Part shown: in pieces, positions 36,501 through 44,733 of the stretch
Layout: every line of letters begins with the position of its first letter
Position numbering within the stretch: position 1 is the first letter of the stretch
DNA from: Macrosoma leucophasiata
Lineage: Eukaryota > Arthropoda > Insecta > Lepidoptera > Hedylidae
Assembly (NCBI GenBank): GCA_036365455.1
Contig: JAWQUS010000027.1
Coordinates: forward strand, 17,658,501-17,722,500
Direction: 5' to 3'
Length of the DNA stretch: 64,000 bases
Position numbers and translations under genes: made by a program
Notes under the pieces: model-generated
The model's database searches: none
The model's input: only the letters and a program-made list of their open reading frames with translations
Told to the model about the DNA's origin: nothing

Positions 36501-39500
36501 TTACGCATATTGCCAGTGTCAAGTAAAACGATGAAAAAAGTATATATAGTAAATAGTATATAGTAAAATGAAAAAAGGCATGCTCCGATGGTTCGGGCAT
36601 ATAGAAAGAATGTCGAATGAGAGAATGACTAAACAGATATACAATGCGAATGTGGATGGTTGCAGAGGCCCAGGCAGACCAAGGCTGGCCTACCATGACC
36701 AAATAGGTCGAGTTCTGTCTGATGGTGGGGTCAAAAGTCTTAGGAATCGGCGTGCATGTATGAAGAGAATGATGAAGGTAGACGAGGCACAAGAGGTTTG
36801 TCTGAACCGGGATATCTGGCGCTCTACACCCTCTGCCTACCCCGTTAGAGAAGGCGTGAAGATACATACATAAGTAAAACGATATTTCGTATTTATTTAA
36901 GCAGCGTAAAAGTTAGTATAATATAGTCATCAAGTATAATATGTAAGTATTAAGTATATAAGTTATCAAGTATAATATGTCAGTCAAGTAATTCGAGTAA
37001 AGCGATGGCTACTTTACCAGAACATTTACAATGAAGTTTTGGAGGCAACCTGAAAGGTCGTGTTTTCGCACTGTTATTCTATTTCACTATACACAGGCAC
37101 TGTAATAAACCTATATCCAACAAAATGCCACAAACTTTATTCAATATAACTTAAAAATACACCAAGAAAATGAAATAAAATAAGAGCACCATACGCCTCA
37201 TTCAAGGTTCCCGCCAAAACCCCAAATAAAAAATGTTGCACACCGATCTTAGGAAGGAGACTTCGGCTTATTTCGGCTCGTAGAGCGGCTTGTAGAGCGT
37301 TTTCTCTTTTACACTTTACGTCTATCAGTACTTTTGTCTCTTTCGTAAGCTCGATGTGCAATATTTCTCGGTGCTATATGTTAATCGGTCTGAAGAATCA
37401 TCTTTAGACAAAGACAGAAGATTGGCTATTTAACTGATATCAAATTATTTTAAGAAAAGTTTTGAAAGTGTTATTTTAAAGATAGACAATATTGTAAAGA
37501 ATATGTTCAGTTTATCTTACCCCTAGTTTGCACTAAAAACATTAAACATGGTGATGTTTCGCAACTCGTCGCATAAAGTATGTATTGCGATGAATGTCTT
37601 GTTCGCACTGCTGTCAAACCTATCATTTTAACATGTTTTTATGTGAATGTTTCATCAATGCAAACTCACGGTTATACTCCAAAAAACATAAGTTGATTTT
37701 ATTTTAGTAAAATGAATTCAACAATTTCCACGCACGATTTCACGAACGAAAGATGATAGATGTGTGACGTGACGTCACAAAATAATGTACAGAAGTCGTT
37801 AAACTGTGGTACGATATGAATTAAACGGAAGAGTGTAACTTCTAACAATACCAACCTGGTGAGATCCGGCTGCGAGCGCGACAGGTTGAGCTTCTCCTTG
37901 CTCAGCTTGGCCTTGGAGCCTTTGCCCTTGCGTTCCTCGCGGGGCTTGGAGGGCGCCCGCGGCGAGGCCGGTGGAGTGGGCCCGCGGGGCGTGGGCGACT
38001 GAGCTACCTCTTTAGCGAGATGCTTCAACACTGATGACTGGTTGAGAAAGTCGTCTGGAATCTCCGTTATTTCCTTAACAAATGTGTAAATATACAGAAT
38101 ATTAGTTAGCAGATAATTCAACAAAATATGCGATAAATGCTTATGTTAAATATTAAAAGGTAAGATGATGATAATTTTATTAACATCCTTCACATTAATT
38201 TATTTTCTTCTATCCATCTATTTTATTTATTTATTCTTTTTTGCACAAAAAAACACAAAAGGCGGACTTAATGCCTCTAGGCATTATCTCCCAGTCAACC
38301 GGTCAGGATTTATTACTCCAATGGTTTTTATATTTCATAAATAAATAAATAAATAACAGATTAACTGCAAAACTACATATTCCTTGTAAAATTGCATTTC
38401 TTTTAACCATAATACTATATATTCCTTCTACTATCCATACAATACTTGTCTTATATTATGATTATGATGATTAAAGATTTCCTGGAATAAAATTGCTCAG
38501 CTCAAATTATTGTCTAATAAACCTATCAAATAATATGTTTTGAGTTTTTTTTACGCATGTCTAGTTAATAAACATCCATCAAAGTACAATGTTTTATACA
38601 ATTATTTTTAAAAACTGGATAATCTTATAGTGTATACATACTACACAGGTAAATTTGGCTTTCGCCCAGATCAAAGACTTGAGTCATACTCACTCCGAAT
38701 CCAAATAAACTTGTATGTAATTAATTTATTTGAAACAAGTGTTGAAGCGCATATTACCGCCAGTCAGTAATAGTCCTTATAAAAATATATTCGTATCAGA
38801 TTTCTTTAATCGAATCTATGTATTTTAGATTATAAAAGGTTGGTTGAGAAAAAGTTTCTAAATTTTAAAGGTTTATCGCATGTTGCGCCTCAATATGTAT
38901 GGAACATTTTCCGGTAGCGATTTAATATTTTTCGTAATAAAACATGCGAGCCAACCACCACCCCAAGAGCCATAAAATGTGAAAGAGAAATTTGACAAGT
39001 AGATAGAGCAACTGAGTTAGTGATCCAGAGGTCAGAGGTTCAAGTTCTGCCTCAGTCTTATTTTTTAAATATTTTTTTTTGTTATACCTGAACTCCATGG
39101 TCAGGTGGGCTCGTATAGATCCGCTGGCCGCCAATGTCAATGTAATGGGCTGTCGTCGTTATAGCTTGCTCCTTGTGGATCTTGGGTAGTGGGATGCCAC
39201 TAGGTTTCTTAACTCCTTCGCTCTTCTTCAATGTATGGTACGGTGACGACTGACTTGTTCCATGTTTCACCTCACTATTTGTTCGTTCGTGTTCTCTATA
39301 AGACAAACTCGGTTTTAGTTAAATTTTCTACTTATAAGTTAAGGAACTCCATACTTAAGCAAAATCAATCAAATATAGCTTTTATTACCACACTATAAGG
39401 TCTTCATGTGCTGTCAAGAGACCTGTTCCCTGATAGTAGGTAGTCGAAGAAATGTCCGGTCGATCACGTCGGTGCCTCATTAATTTGTATGGATTTTTTT

Positions 39501-42249
39501 TTCGGATGACCAGAAATTTACTCGATAGTACATTGTTGCAGAATTATGCAGTTACATTACATTTTTTTATATTTTCTTAAGAAAATATATCTCATAACGA
39601 CTCTTATAAAATGGGTAATGCGGTGTACATTACTCATTCAATGTAAAATATAAGAATGAACTTGTTATAAGAAAATCGTGAATGTAAAGCTAACTCCCGT
39701 ATAAACCCACCGAAAACAGCACATTTGTCTGCATTTCAGTATTCTGGGGGCCAACCGCCTAACACGAATGCTTCCGTGATGCTTTCAATTATAACGTCGT
39801 ATTGTTAGTTTCGTATCATCGTCAGAGAATATGTAATAATACTACGTATAGAATGGACACTTCGACGTCGCGCCCGATTTCCCCGCATCACGAAACCCCT
39901 TCCCCTCTTATGGGCGACGGTTTGTATTTTCTACAAGCTACGCACACAGGTGCACGTGTAAATACACGTCACTGATTGATGTCTGTGTAATAGAGACCAA
40001 ATAAAGCGTTTGTATGGAATTTTGTCGGAGTGTCCGCGGTGTGTCATCGTATATAATCAATTTTCAGAGGTGCCACTTTTGCCAACATAAGTATGATGCA
40101 GGACTCAATGGAAAATACTCACCGAATCGGAGTTGGTCGCGATGGCCACGAATCATCTTGGTTATGGATTATCAGAGTGTTATAGGACGAAGACGATACG
40201 TCGAGGGAACTCCGATTACTATTTCCACCACCAACTGAGTCTTTTAACGAATTCCTATTGCTGCCTGAGACACTGTCCTATTTTTAAAAACAAGGACAGG
40301 TTTAATATTTTATTCTCTTTAAATAATAATATTAATGTAATACTATTTATGAAGCTTAGAAAGATATAAAGATTGTAATTCAGATATTTCTCCTTTTATT
40401 TTTATAAAGTTATTATTGTCATTCACTCATTAGGTAAAGTACTTCTGATATCAGTTTAAAGTTTTTTGATATCTGTAATAGTTATAGTTAGGGGCAGAAG
40501 GGGCGTGTTACGTAACAAAGCTATTTAAAAAAAAATGAGGGAATTAAAAACTTCTATATGTAAAAATGATCATTTGGGTGTTACATGTTTACATAACAAC
40601 GTTACGGCACGTTACACAGGGCTGAGGGGAGAACAACATTACGTAATTTTTGAATGCACCCTAAAAGTACGACTCCGAACTCTGCGGCAGAACTGCAGAG
40701 ACAGAATTGCTGCGTGCAGCGGAGTTCAGAATCGTATTTCAAGGATAATAATAATACTATACCTTAAGTGAATTTCTATTATTATTAATGTTTTGATTTT
40801 CCTGGCCTTGAGGCTCCACACGGGCAGTGTGTCTCACCACATAACGCTCTTCTCTTGATAAATTCTCATTTGAAGTTGACACATCGGTTTCACTACCAGA
40901 TAAACTTTGCGGGAAACCGCTCGGCACTATATGAAAGAAAGTAATTGAATAAAAATGTTGCAGGATTTATAATTAACACATATCCGGACAGTGTATGAGA
41001 GACAATATTTTTTTTATTGTAATAATAGTTGTAGAAGTCTGCCATACCAAACTGTTCAATAGTCAATGTTTAAATTGTAACCTTATAATGTTAATTCAAA
41101 TTCATGTTTTCAGTCTATTAATAAATGCATAGATATAGGTAATTACTTATTGCACTAATATTAACATTCGCTAGATAAAAATAAAATGTAAACAACAGAT
41201 TGATGCAAAAATACAGGAGGAGGATATTATATTATTATCCAGCGTTAGTTAAGTGTGATCAGACATATAATAGGACACCTGGGTATGGTGTGGCATGATT
41301 ATTGATGACAAAAATCTTCTCTTCCTAGTATTATGTAACTAACTTATAGACATGTGCATAATAGTTTTTAATACACAAAACTATATCAATCCTAGCAAAG
41401 GACATCCACACATTCTAATGAAAATAACCTATTTTTTCATTACATATACTAGTACAGTGCTCATCAAGAAATAATGCACATCGAGCATATGAAAGTGGCA
41501 ATCGGCTAGTTTCCGCTTTATAGAGCGTTATCTCTGCTGCACACTGCCTACGTAAGCATCTGTAGTCCGGTATTGGTCAAAACTTGATAAAAATTGTCGA
41601 CAAACACAAAATAGGTTAAATATGAAAAAGATAATGCTCTACCGATCCCAAATAAGCCGATGTCTCTTCCTGAGGTCAATGTGCATTATTTCTTGTTGGA
41701 TATTGTATGTACCCTTTTGTTAGTAAACACAATAACATGAAGTTACATTAATACAGTTGTATAAAAATCAGCTCAACTAACTTCAATCAGAAGATAACTT
41801 TGACTAATTATTAACTTTGATAATTGACCATCTAAATAGACAAGGGCATTCACATCATTTAATAATTCATAGTAACATTCATATTGTTATGTATCTAAAC
41901 CACTACACAATATGTATACCAACCAGTTTGTTTCTGTGCCCTCTGTATGTTATTCGTGAACGAGAGGAATCGTCCCGTCGGTCGCATAGACCCCATATTT
42001 GATTACAGTGATAAAACGGATTCTGGATTACAGATCATCACACAATGCACTCAGTCTCATCACCAACACCACATATTACGCATTTAGCATCTGTAACAAT
42101 ATGAAAACATTCTTGTTTATTAGCAATACTCAAGTGAATAGAAATAGAATGCAAAAAGAACAAAATGTTGTCGCCAATATTGGAGTCACTGAAACCACTG
42201 ATTTCGATGTACATAATATCACAGCTTCGGAGACACAGAATTACTCACA
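21270..42249 (-). CDS. Amot: angiomotin homologue, multi-exon gene
   Basis: Angiomotin is a junction-associated scaffold that links cell-polarity complexes and F-actin to Hippo signalling. I joined exons at, from 5' to 3', about 42249-42453 (tentative), 40763-40926, 40123-40277, 39088-39295, 37856-38073, 35452-35632, 33447-33596, 32734-32842, 31743-31888, 31260-31399, 30159-30368, 29247-29381, 28516-28622, 27914-28033, 27150-27235, 22118-22330 and 21270-21527. All junctions have GT/AG and matching phase; from the second exon on they encode 865 residues. Family features: ARVEPQGQEN near the N-terminus, a long coiled coil with RRLHDLNRALKQQ, ATLQEQRTHIGILDTALTNA, KWEQRYLEEAALRQAA and ERDAMIKVLQ, then a low-complexity tail. 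The last residues, RIQF, fit a class II PDZ ligand. I found no start methionine and no PPxY motif, so the N-terminus is incomplete. Confidence 0.85.
21893..21938. repeat. perfect short palindrome
   Basis: 'gtttttagtaggtaata' and 'tattacctactaaaaac' are exact reverse complements around a short spacer. It lies in the last Amot intron. Purpose unknown. Confidence 0.85.
22118..22330 (-). CDS. Amot: Amot exon (Arg/Pro-rich)
   Basis: 213 nt, phase 0 to 0; acceptor CCAG, donor AAG|GTAAG. Encodes RGLCCFPGLGAVG..., then a Ser/Pro-rich stretch (SSSLPPPPSALPRPP) and RYDRLEHRDARK. GC-rich within AT-rich introns. Confidence 0.8.
25082..25493. repeat. palindromic MITE family A variant, interrupted
   Basis: Starts 'taggctgggttgcatcact' and ends 'gctatggtgcaaccgaacc'; arms are imperfect reverse complements. 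It is interrupted at 25177-25251 by a LINE tail. Confidence 0.65.
25177..25251 (+). mobile_element. short LINE 3' tail inserted in a MITE
   Basis: 75 bp starting 'gcctcccaaaaaggggagag', with 'cccagcagtgggacgtataa' and an ATT-repeat end, the usual 3' end of a lepidopteran RTE-type LINE. It is bounded by a perfect 12-bp duplication, ATTTGAAAATTG, at 25165-25176 and 25252-25263. Confidence 0.8.
27004..27145. repeat. GGCGAGTG minisatellite
   Basis: Degenerate tandem units of GGCGAGTG(T/G) type directly after the splice donor of the Amot exon at 27150. It makes open frames in both strands (Ser-His-Pro or Gly-Ala-Ser runs) that I regard as non-coding. Confidence 0.75.
27150..27235 (-). CDS. Amot: Amot exon
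   Basis: 86 nt, phase 1 in, 0 out; acceptor GTCAG, donor GCC|GTGAGT. Encodes CGFDSSSLRLDEQLAALESR and LERPPVPA. Confidence 0.8.
27708..27777 (-). repeat. tRNA-like fragment
   Basis: On the minus strand 'GACTCGTTAGTCGACGACTC', then 'GGTTAGTCCAGATTCAGGGG' and 'TTCGATCCTCACACC' give an A-box/B-box layout, but stems are poor. Probably a SINE head. Confidence 0.45.
27914..28033 (-). CDS. Amot: Amot exon
   Basis: 120 nt, phase 1 in, 1 out; acceptor TGCAG, donor AGCG|GTCAG. Encodes GLSSGASFSSAEGVG and RYRHLARRNYSPHNDNVS. Confidence 0.8.
28066..28208. repeat. palindromic MITE family A
   Basis: 'cctgggttgcatcacgacct' to 'actcgtggtgcaacccaggc', arms near-perfect complements. Sits about 30 bp upstream of an Amot splice acceptor. 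Confidence 0.85.
28516..28622 (-). CDS. Amot: Amot exon (coiled coil)
   Basis: 107 nt, phase 2 in, 1 out; donor CTTG|GTCAG. Encodes VKELESKVAERDAMIKVLQK then HTSASLRNNSSREEL. The ERDAMIKVLQ block is a typical angiomotin motif. Confidence 0.9.
29247..29381 (-). CDS. Amot: Amot exon (coiled coil)
   Basis: 135 nt, phase 2 in, 2 out; acceptor TTTACAG, donor AGCAG|GTGCGC. Encodes DAKIAALEKTSAESERLMAE and HLAQKKVADLES, heptad-like. A GA dinucleotide run (about 29219-29237) lies just inside the next intron. Confidence 0.88.
30159..30368 (-). CDS. Amot: Amot exon (Gly-rich then coiled coil)
   Basis: 210 nt, phase 2 in, 2 out; acceptor CCAG, donor CCCAA|GTGAGT. A Cys/Gly-rich start (KRECTCGGALGGGG) leads into RERDERLLALEGECAKWEQR and YLEEAALRQAAVSAAS. 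The KWEQ(R/K)YLEE block is a hallmark of the angiomotin coiled coil. Very GC-rich; several frames stay open but only this one is spliced in phase. Confidence 0.88.
30507..30587 (-). pseudogene. Amot duplicated exon, truncated copy
   Basis: Last unit of the array. It has the AG before GCGTGCGGGG but the sequence leaves the repeat after CGCAAGCTGCGCGC, so the donor side is missing. The open frame continues about 20 codons to a stop. Confidence 0.75.
30628..30738 (-). CDS. Amot: Amot duplicated exon, copy 5
   Basis: 111 nt between AG (gtagacag) and GT (CTCAG|GTGGGT), phase 2 in and 2 out. Encodes RAGLQRALSSLQQASDRREH and TERKLRAQLEKELQAL after an Arg from the junction. Whether it is ever spliced in is unknown; the acceptor has a poor pyrimidine tract. 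Confidence 0.4.
30779..30889 (-). CDS. Amot: Amot duplicated exon, copy 4
   Basis: Identical to 30628-30738 as far as I can read, separated from it by 40 nt (30739-30778), which is probably too short for a normal intron. Confidence 0.4.
30930..31040 (-). CDS. Amot: Amot duplicated exon, copy 3
   Basis: Identical to its neighbours; separated by 40 nt from copy 4 and by 54 nt from copy 2. Phase 2 in, 2 out. Confidence 0.4.
31095..31205 (-). CDS. Amot: Amot duplicated exon, copy 2
   Basis: Identical core; separated from the parental exon by 54 nt (31206-31259), which has no in-frame stop, so it could also be retained as 18 extra codons. Confidence 0.4.
31260..31399 (-). CDS. Amot: Amot exon (parent of the array)
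   Basis: 140 nt, phase 0 in, 2 out; acceptor GATAG before TGTCGCC, donor CTCAG|GTGGGT. Encodes CRHASGYVERVLGLQRALSS and LQQASDRREHTERKLRAQ, then LEKELQALR. It aligns with the angiomotin block that follows NVVRLEEE. Its first 36 nt are unique; the rest is the unit repeated downstream. Confidence 0.88.
31611..31672 (-). pseudogene. decayed partial copy of the next Amot exon
   Basis: 'gtgagcgcagtgtcgaggac' and 'agcgtggcgcgttg.ggagac' match the exon at 31743-31888 but with changes and a missing middle segment. No splice borders in the right place. Confidence 0.6.
31743..31888 (-). CDS. Amot: Amot exon (coiled coil)
   Basis: 146 nt, phase 1 in, 0 out; acceptor TTACAG, donor GAG|GTAATT. Encodes KELACAKERQEIEMSSQ, then ATLQEQRTHIGILDTALTNA and QTNVVRLEEE. 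Strongest family match in the gene. Confidence 0.92.
32734..32842 (-). CDS. Amot: Amot exon
   Basis: 109 nt, phase 0 in, 1 out; acceptor GTGCAG, donor CAAA|GTCAGT. Encodes VELVAAAGARSEGESGDALR and KELQNREMLIAQLITQ. Confidence 0.85.
32868..33090 (+). repeat. dispersed repeat family C
   Basis: 'gaatatgtaatagtactacg', 'tatagaatggacacttc', 'ctcttatgggcgacg.ttgg', 'tgattgatgtctgtgtaata' and 'aagcgtttgtatggaatttt'. Also at 36103-36328 and 39830-40046, in the same orientation, all within Amot introns. Non-coding. Confidence 0.8.
33447..33596 (-). CDS. Amot: Amot exon (coiled coil)
   Basis: 150 nt, phase 0 to 0; acceptor GTCCAG, donor CAG|GTATGC. Encodes LEEEVDKVRAAHEELVRSCE, RRERLERAARVRLQAD and CRRLHDLNRALKQQ, matching the family's 'RRLHDFN' block. 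Confidence 0.9.
33640..33915 (-). repeat. 'GGCAAACTTC' repeat, inverted copy with palindrome
   Basis: Minus-strand reading starts 'ctagctgtcccggcaaactt' and 'atgtgtcaaaggtttgatat', as at 3205-3535. It contains a perfect palindrome at 33705-33788. Confidence 0.65.
33705..33788. repeat. perfect 39-bp palindrome, 6-nt loop
   Basis: Arms 33705-33743 and 33750-33788 are exact reverse complements; the loop is ATTGAA. Beyond the arms the match continues imperfectly for about 20 bp through A/T runs. Confidence 0.95.
34013..34083 (+). repeat. tRNA-Thr-like cassette
   Basis: 'aagcttggtaaagtggctgg' gives the D arm; anticodon stem CTGGG/TCCAG with loop CTAGTAA reads AGT (Thr). The T arm is weak. Purine-rich sequence precedes and pyrimidine-rich sequence follows, as around 7427-7500. 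Confidence 0.6.
35452..35632 (-). CDS. Amot: Amot exon
   Basis: 181 nt, phase 2 in, 0 out; acceptor CGTCAG, donor AAG|GTAATG. An acidic/Gly linker (GGSESSGWCSGGEGSLEEP) leads into DAFTAVLDALAAENHQLKRQ and LADACERVAKTSK, the start of the coiled coil. Confidence 0.85.
35683..35852 (+). repeat. dispersed repeat family B, 5'-truncated
   Basis: Starts at 'gtacggccctgtaatttccg' and runs to 'ttacataaaaaaaa', the 3' half of the family. 5' truncation with an A-run end is typical of retroposition. Confidence 0.75.
35855..36055 (+). repeat. dispersed repeat 'agacgtccactgc'
   Basis: Same unit as 8825-8985, directly abutting family B on the left and family C on the right. Confidence 0.6.
36103..36328 (+). 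repeat. dispersed repeat family C
   Basis: Second of three copies; matches 39830-40046 closely, including 'acacaggtgc.cgtgtaaata' and 'cggagtgtccgcggtgtg'. Confidence 0.8.
36481..37220 (+). repeat. repeat family F, split by a LINE
   Basis: 'gttatggcatc.ctattacgc', then, after the LINE, 'atatttcgtatttatttaag' to 'gaggcaacctgaaaggtcgt' and 'ttcaaggttcccgccaaaac'. The uninterrupted order is preserved, inverted, at 43010-43430. Confidence 0.85.
36533..36871 (+). mobile_element. truncated LINE with 12-bp target duplication
   Basis: Encodes the C-terminal end of a LINE polyprotein: LRWFGHIERMSNERMTKQIY, then GPGRPRLAYHDQI, ending near 36865. Its 3' end is 'ctctgcctaccccgttagag' 'aaggcgtgaagatacatac'. 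It is bounded by AAGTAAAACGAT at 36521-36532 and 36872-36883. A second copy, reversed, is at 51917-52265. Only the 3' end of the element is present, so it cannot move by itself. Confidence 0.88.
37222..37380 (+). repeat. dispersed repeat family D
   Basis: 'cttaggaaggaga.ttcggct', 'gcttgtagagcgttttctct' and 'aagctcgatgtgcaatattt' match 17160-17420 and 53880-54020. Confidence 0.6.
37856..38073 (-). CDS. Amot: Amot exon (Pro/Lys-rich)
   Basis: 218 nt, phase 0 in, 2 out; acceptor TTAAG, donor ACCAG|GTTGGT. Encodes EITEIPDDFLNQSSVLKHLA, SPTPRGPTPPASPRAPSKPR, a Lys-rich stretch, and LNLSRSQPDLT. Likely an unstructured N-terminal region. Confidence 0.82.
38226..38300 (-). repeat. LINE 3' tail fragment
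   Basis: 'tttatttatttattc', then 'aggcggacttaatgcctcta', the reverse of the tail at 54700-54800 ('ttaagtccgccttttgtac', 'aataaataaa'). A bare 3' end. Confidence 0.6.
38993..39058 (+). repeat. tRNA-Thr-like cassette
   Basis: 'gatagagcaactgagttagt' then 'gatccagaggtc' and B box 'aggttcaagttctgcc'. The loop TTAGTGA again reads AGT. The flank at 38929-38955 repeats 'ttttcgtaataaaacatgcg' seen left of the copies at 7427 and 8172. It lies about 30 bp beyond the donor of the next Amot exon. Confidence 0.55.
39088..39295 (-). CDS. Amot: Amot exon
   Basis: 208 nt, phase 2 in, 0 out; acceptor CTTATAG, donor CAG|GTATAA. Encodes EHERTNSEVKHGTSQSSPYH, KKPSGIPLPKIHKEQ and HYIDIGGQRIYTSPPDHGVQ. Confidence 0.82.
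39830..40046 (+). repeat. dispersed repeat family C
   Basis: Third copy; ends 40 to 80 bp before the donor side of the next Amot exon. Same internal blocks as 36103-36328. Confidence 0.8.
40123..40277 (-). CDS. Amot: Amot exon
   Basis: 155 nt, phase 0 in, 2 out; acceptor AAATAG, donor TTCG|GTGAGT. Ser/Asn-rich: DSVSGSNRNSLKDSVGGGNS then SSSSYNTLIIHNQDDSWPSR. Confidence 0.82.
40490..40660. repeat. 'acgtaac' repeat, relative of 46935-47340
   Basis: 'ggggcgtgttacgtaacaaa' and 'acataacaacgttacggcac' resemble, in part inverted, 'gtgccgtaaccgtaacgttg' at 47035. Non-coding. Confidence 0.45.
40763..40926 (-). CDS. Amot: Amot exon (ARVEPQGQEN)
   Basis: 164 nt, phase 1 in, 0 out; acceptor CATATAG, donor AAG|GTATAG. 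Encodes PSGFPQSLSGSETDVSTSNE, REERYVVRHTARVEPQGQEN and QNINNNRNSLK. The EPQGQE block is characteristic of the angiomotin N-terminal region. Confidence 0.88.
41455..41712 (+). repeat. dispersed repeat family D
   Basis: 'aataatgcacatcgagcata', 'ggcaatcggctagtttccgc', 'tgcctacgtaagcatctgta', 'gtccggtattggtcaaaact' and a T-rich end. It preserves the site that a LINE interrupts at 54276. Confidence 0.65.
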
Positions 42250-42453
42250 ATGATTGAGGGATGGTGTCCGATTATAAATAGAACCGCAATTGGTAGTGAT
42301 ATTCGCAATTTCTACCTCATTACTAGGGTTCCAGTTAAGATTTCTATTGAGGGATGGTGCAATTGGTGCTATGGAATTCGATGGAAATGGATAATGATGG
42401 GAGGGAGGGGGGAAGGGCAGAGACGGAGGGACGGAGGGACGTGATTGCAAAGC
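42249..42453 (-). CDS. Amot: Amot tentative upstream exon
   Basis: The donor is good (CATT|GTGAGT, phase 1, which matches the next exon). The frame encodes a Pro/Ser-rich stretch (PSVPPSLPFPPPSHHYPFPS) and NCGSIYNRTPSLNH. The 5' border is uncertain: an in-frame TAG stands just before 42453, where a weak AG could be the acceptor, and repeat family F begins about 20 bp further on. There is no start codon inside it. Confidence 0.5.
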
Positions 42454-42469
42454 CTAGCTGTCATTATTA

Positions 42470-43440
42470 TTTTTTTAATTTTATGGCATCGCTTGTTATG
42501 CGTATTGCCAGTGTCAAGTAAAAAGGCTATTACACGACACGGTATTCAGGGTCCGGCAGAAAAGGTGGGCATGACCTCGCGCCGGGTTGCCGCTTATAAC
42601 ACTATCCGGTTGCAGTGCAAATACACGTCCCGCTCCGGTCACCCTAATTAGGACCCTAACTCCCTAAATGTTATTACACTACCCTGACCCTTGCTGTCGT
42701 ACCCTGAATACCATGCCGTGTAATAAGAACTTAAAACGAATTTAATTAGTGCTAAACAGTCATTTTGTCATGTCAGATTTATCAGATTTGTCTTCCAACT
42801 TCCAATGGGAGTTTTGACTTCAATGTAAATGTTCTGGTAAAGTAGCCATCGCTTTACTAGAATTACTGACTGTGACTGACTGACGGACTGATAAATTGAC
42901 TGATGACTCTGTTTTTTTTACTTTTACGTTGCTTAATACGAATACGAAATATCGTTTTACTTGGCACTGGCAATATGCATAACAAGCGATGCCATAAAAG
43001 TAAAAAAAAAAAACTTCCAATGGGAGTTTTGGCGGGAACCTTGAAAGAGGCGTATGGTGCTCTTATTTTATTTCATTTTCTTGGTGTATTTTTAAGTTAT
43101 ATTGAATAAAGTTGGTGGCATTTTGTTTGATATAAGATTATTACAGTGCCCGTGTATAGTGAAATAGAATAACAGTGCGAAAACACGACCTTTCAGGTTG
43201 CCTCCAAAACTTCATTGTAAATGTTCTGGTAAAGTAGCCATCGCTTTACTCGAATAACTTGATTGTAACTCACTTGACTGACATATTATACTTGATAACG
43301 TATATACTTAATACTTCCATATTATACTAGATGACTATATTATACTAACTTTTACGCTGCTTAATTAAATACGAAATATCGTTTTACTTGACACTGGCAA
43401 TATGCGTAATAGCGACGCCATAACAAAAAAAAAAAAAACT
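42470..43440 (-). repeat. repeat family F, tandem inverted copies
   Basis: Three abutting pieces (about 42470-42530, 42785-43005, 43010-43430) share 'ggcactggcaatatgcataa' and 'ggtaaagtagccatcgcttt'. The last is the longest and matches 36481-37220 reversed, without the LINE. Confidence 0.75.
42530..42732. repeat. MITE with 'ttacacgacacgg' ends
   Basis: Left end 'attacacgacacggtattca' and right end 'tgaataccatgccgtgtaat' are imperfect reverse complements about 200 bp apart; no coding region. Lies between two family F pieces. Confidence 0.7.
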
Positions 43441-44532
43441 TCCCATGTTCCTCAAAGTTCCACTCACAGAGTACATTGTATATATGAAAGTTCCACTGTT
43501 CTCCAAGTCTCCAACTTCCACTTTATTCTATTTAATTAATTCTGGCTTGTTTATGCTTGTATATATTTCCCCTTTAGTATTTTATACATACTCTACTGTT
43601 CCAGCCAGCTGTGGTTTTATTCCATTTAATCTTCTTTAAATTTTTACGGAAAAACTTTACTTACTAATCTTACAATTATCAAAATAATAATATGATCTCC
43701 TATGTCTTACGTCGCACAATAACCCCCTCACTTAAACTAATAAAATGTATGGGTGTACCATACAAGACAAGGAATGTTGTTTCTGGCAGTAAGTAACGTT
43801 CATTTTATTTATTAGATACGATTTTCTTAAATCTGGTTTAGAGCAAGACCTACATCTCATTTTATTAGATAGCAGTTTTAATTGCATCTATGCTATGGAC
43901 ATTCACATAATTTGATTTTCATGATATTCTGTACTAGATTTAAGTTCTCATTTAAAAGAGCTCTTACTGAGGTTTGGTAGCGGAGTTCTTCGCAGTAGTG
44001 ACTGGTAGTGTAGTGACTGCACTTGGAACTCTGCTAAGTGAATAACTTTGATCTTTATGAATAAGTTTTTCGTTTTCTTCATATCATCATCATTGAAGGA
44101 ATTGAAAAATTATGGGATAATTATATATATATATTTTTTTTTGTTCTCTTAATCCTAATTAATTTTAATTTTCTGTTAATATACATTTTTACTTTTACTG
44201 TATGTATTTGTTATTCACTCAAGGTAATTTATGATATCGAGACATTTTGACACAGGTTTATACCTACTGTAAGGCTGTGAGGGAGAGTGTATAAAAAAAA
44301 TATGGTGTCAATACTTTCTTTCTTGAATTTTTTTGAGTGTATGAAGAAAATTGATGAATTATTATTAATTATTTATATGTATGGGAACTTTGCAAACACA
44401 GAGATGTGTGGTGCTTGCCGCTTTTTGCCTTTACATTTAAATGTGGGAGGACTTTGTCTGATATTTCACTATTCAGCAAAAATTTTTTTCAGACATATCC
44501 ACAAGAAAAATACAGTATTTGAACTTTCACAG
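43441..44532. other. 5' flank of the plus-strand rhodanese gene
   Basis: The first coding exon of the rhodanese gene, and possibly the Amot promoter, should lie here, but I could not pick either with confidence. The 105-codon frame at 44287-44604 overlaps the rhodanese exon in another frame and has no domain. Confidence 0.4.
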
Positions 44533-44733
44533 ATTGTCTTCAGCATGTCTCTGTTGTCAACTCTACAACCATTCACCGTCAGTATTCTGAGCAGACCAAA
44601 GTAGAAGAAATTATTGTTGATTACGACTATGTAAAGGCAGCTACTTCAAACCGAAATGTTCTCATTGTTGATGTTAGAGAACCTGAAGAGATAAAAGAAC
44701 ATGGGAAAATTCCTAACAGTGTGAACATACCTT
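44533..44733 (+). CDS. rhodanese (+) exon 2
   Basis: 201 nt; acceptor TTTCACAG before ATTGTCTT, donor CCTT|GTAAGA. Phase 1 in, 1 out. Carries the first half of the domain, including DVREPEE. Confidence 0.82.

Noticed and set aside
44287..44604. 105-codon frame overlapping the rhodanese gene
   Set aside because: Different frame from the rhodanese exon; the rhodanese frame has the domain and matching splice phases.
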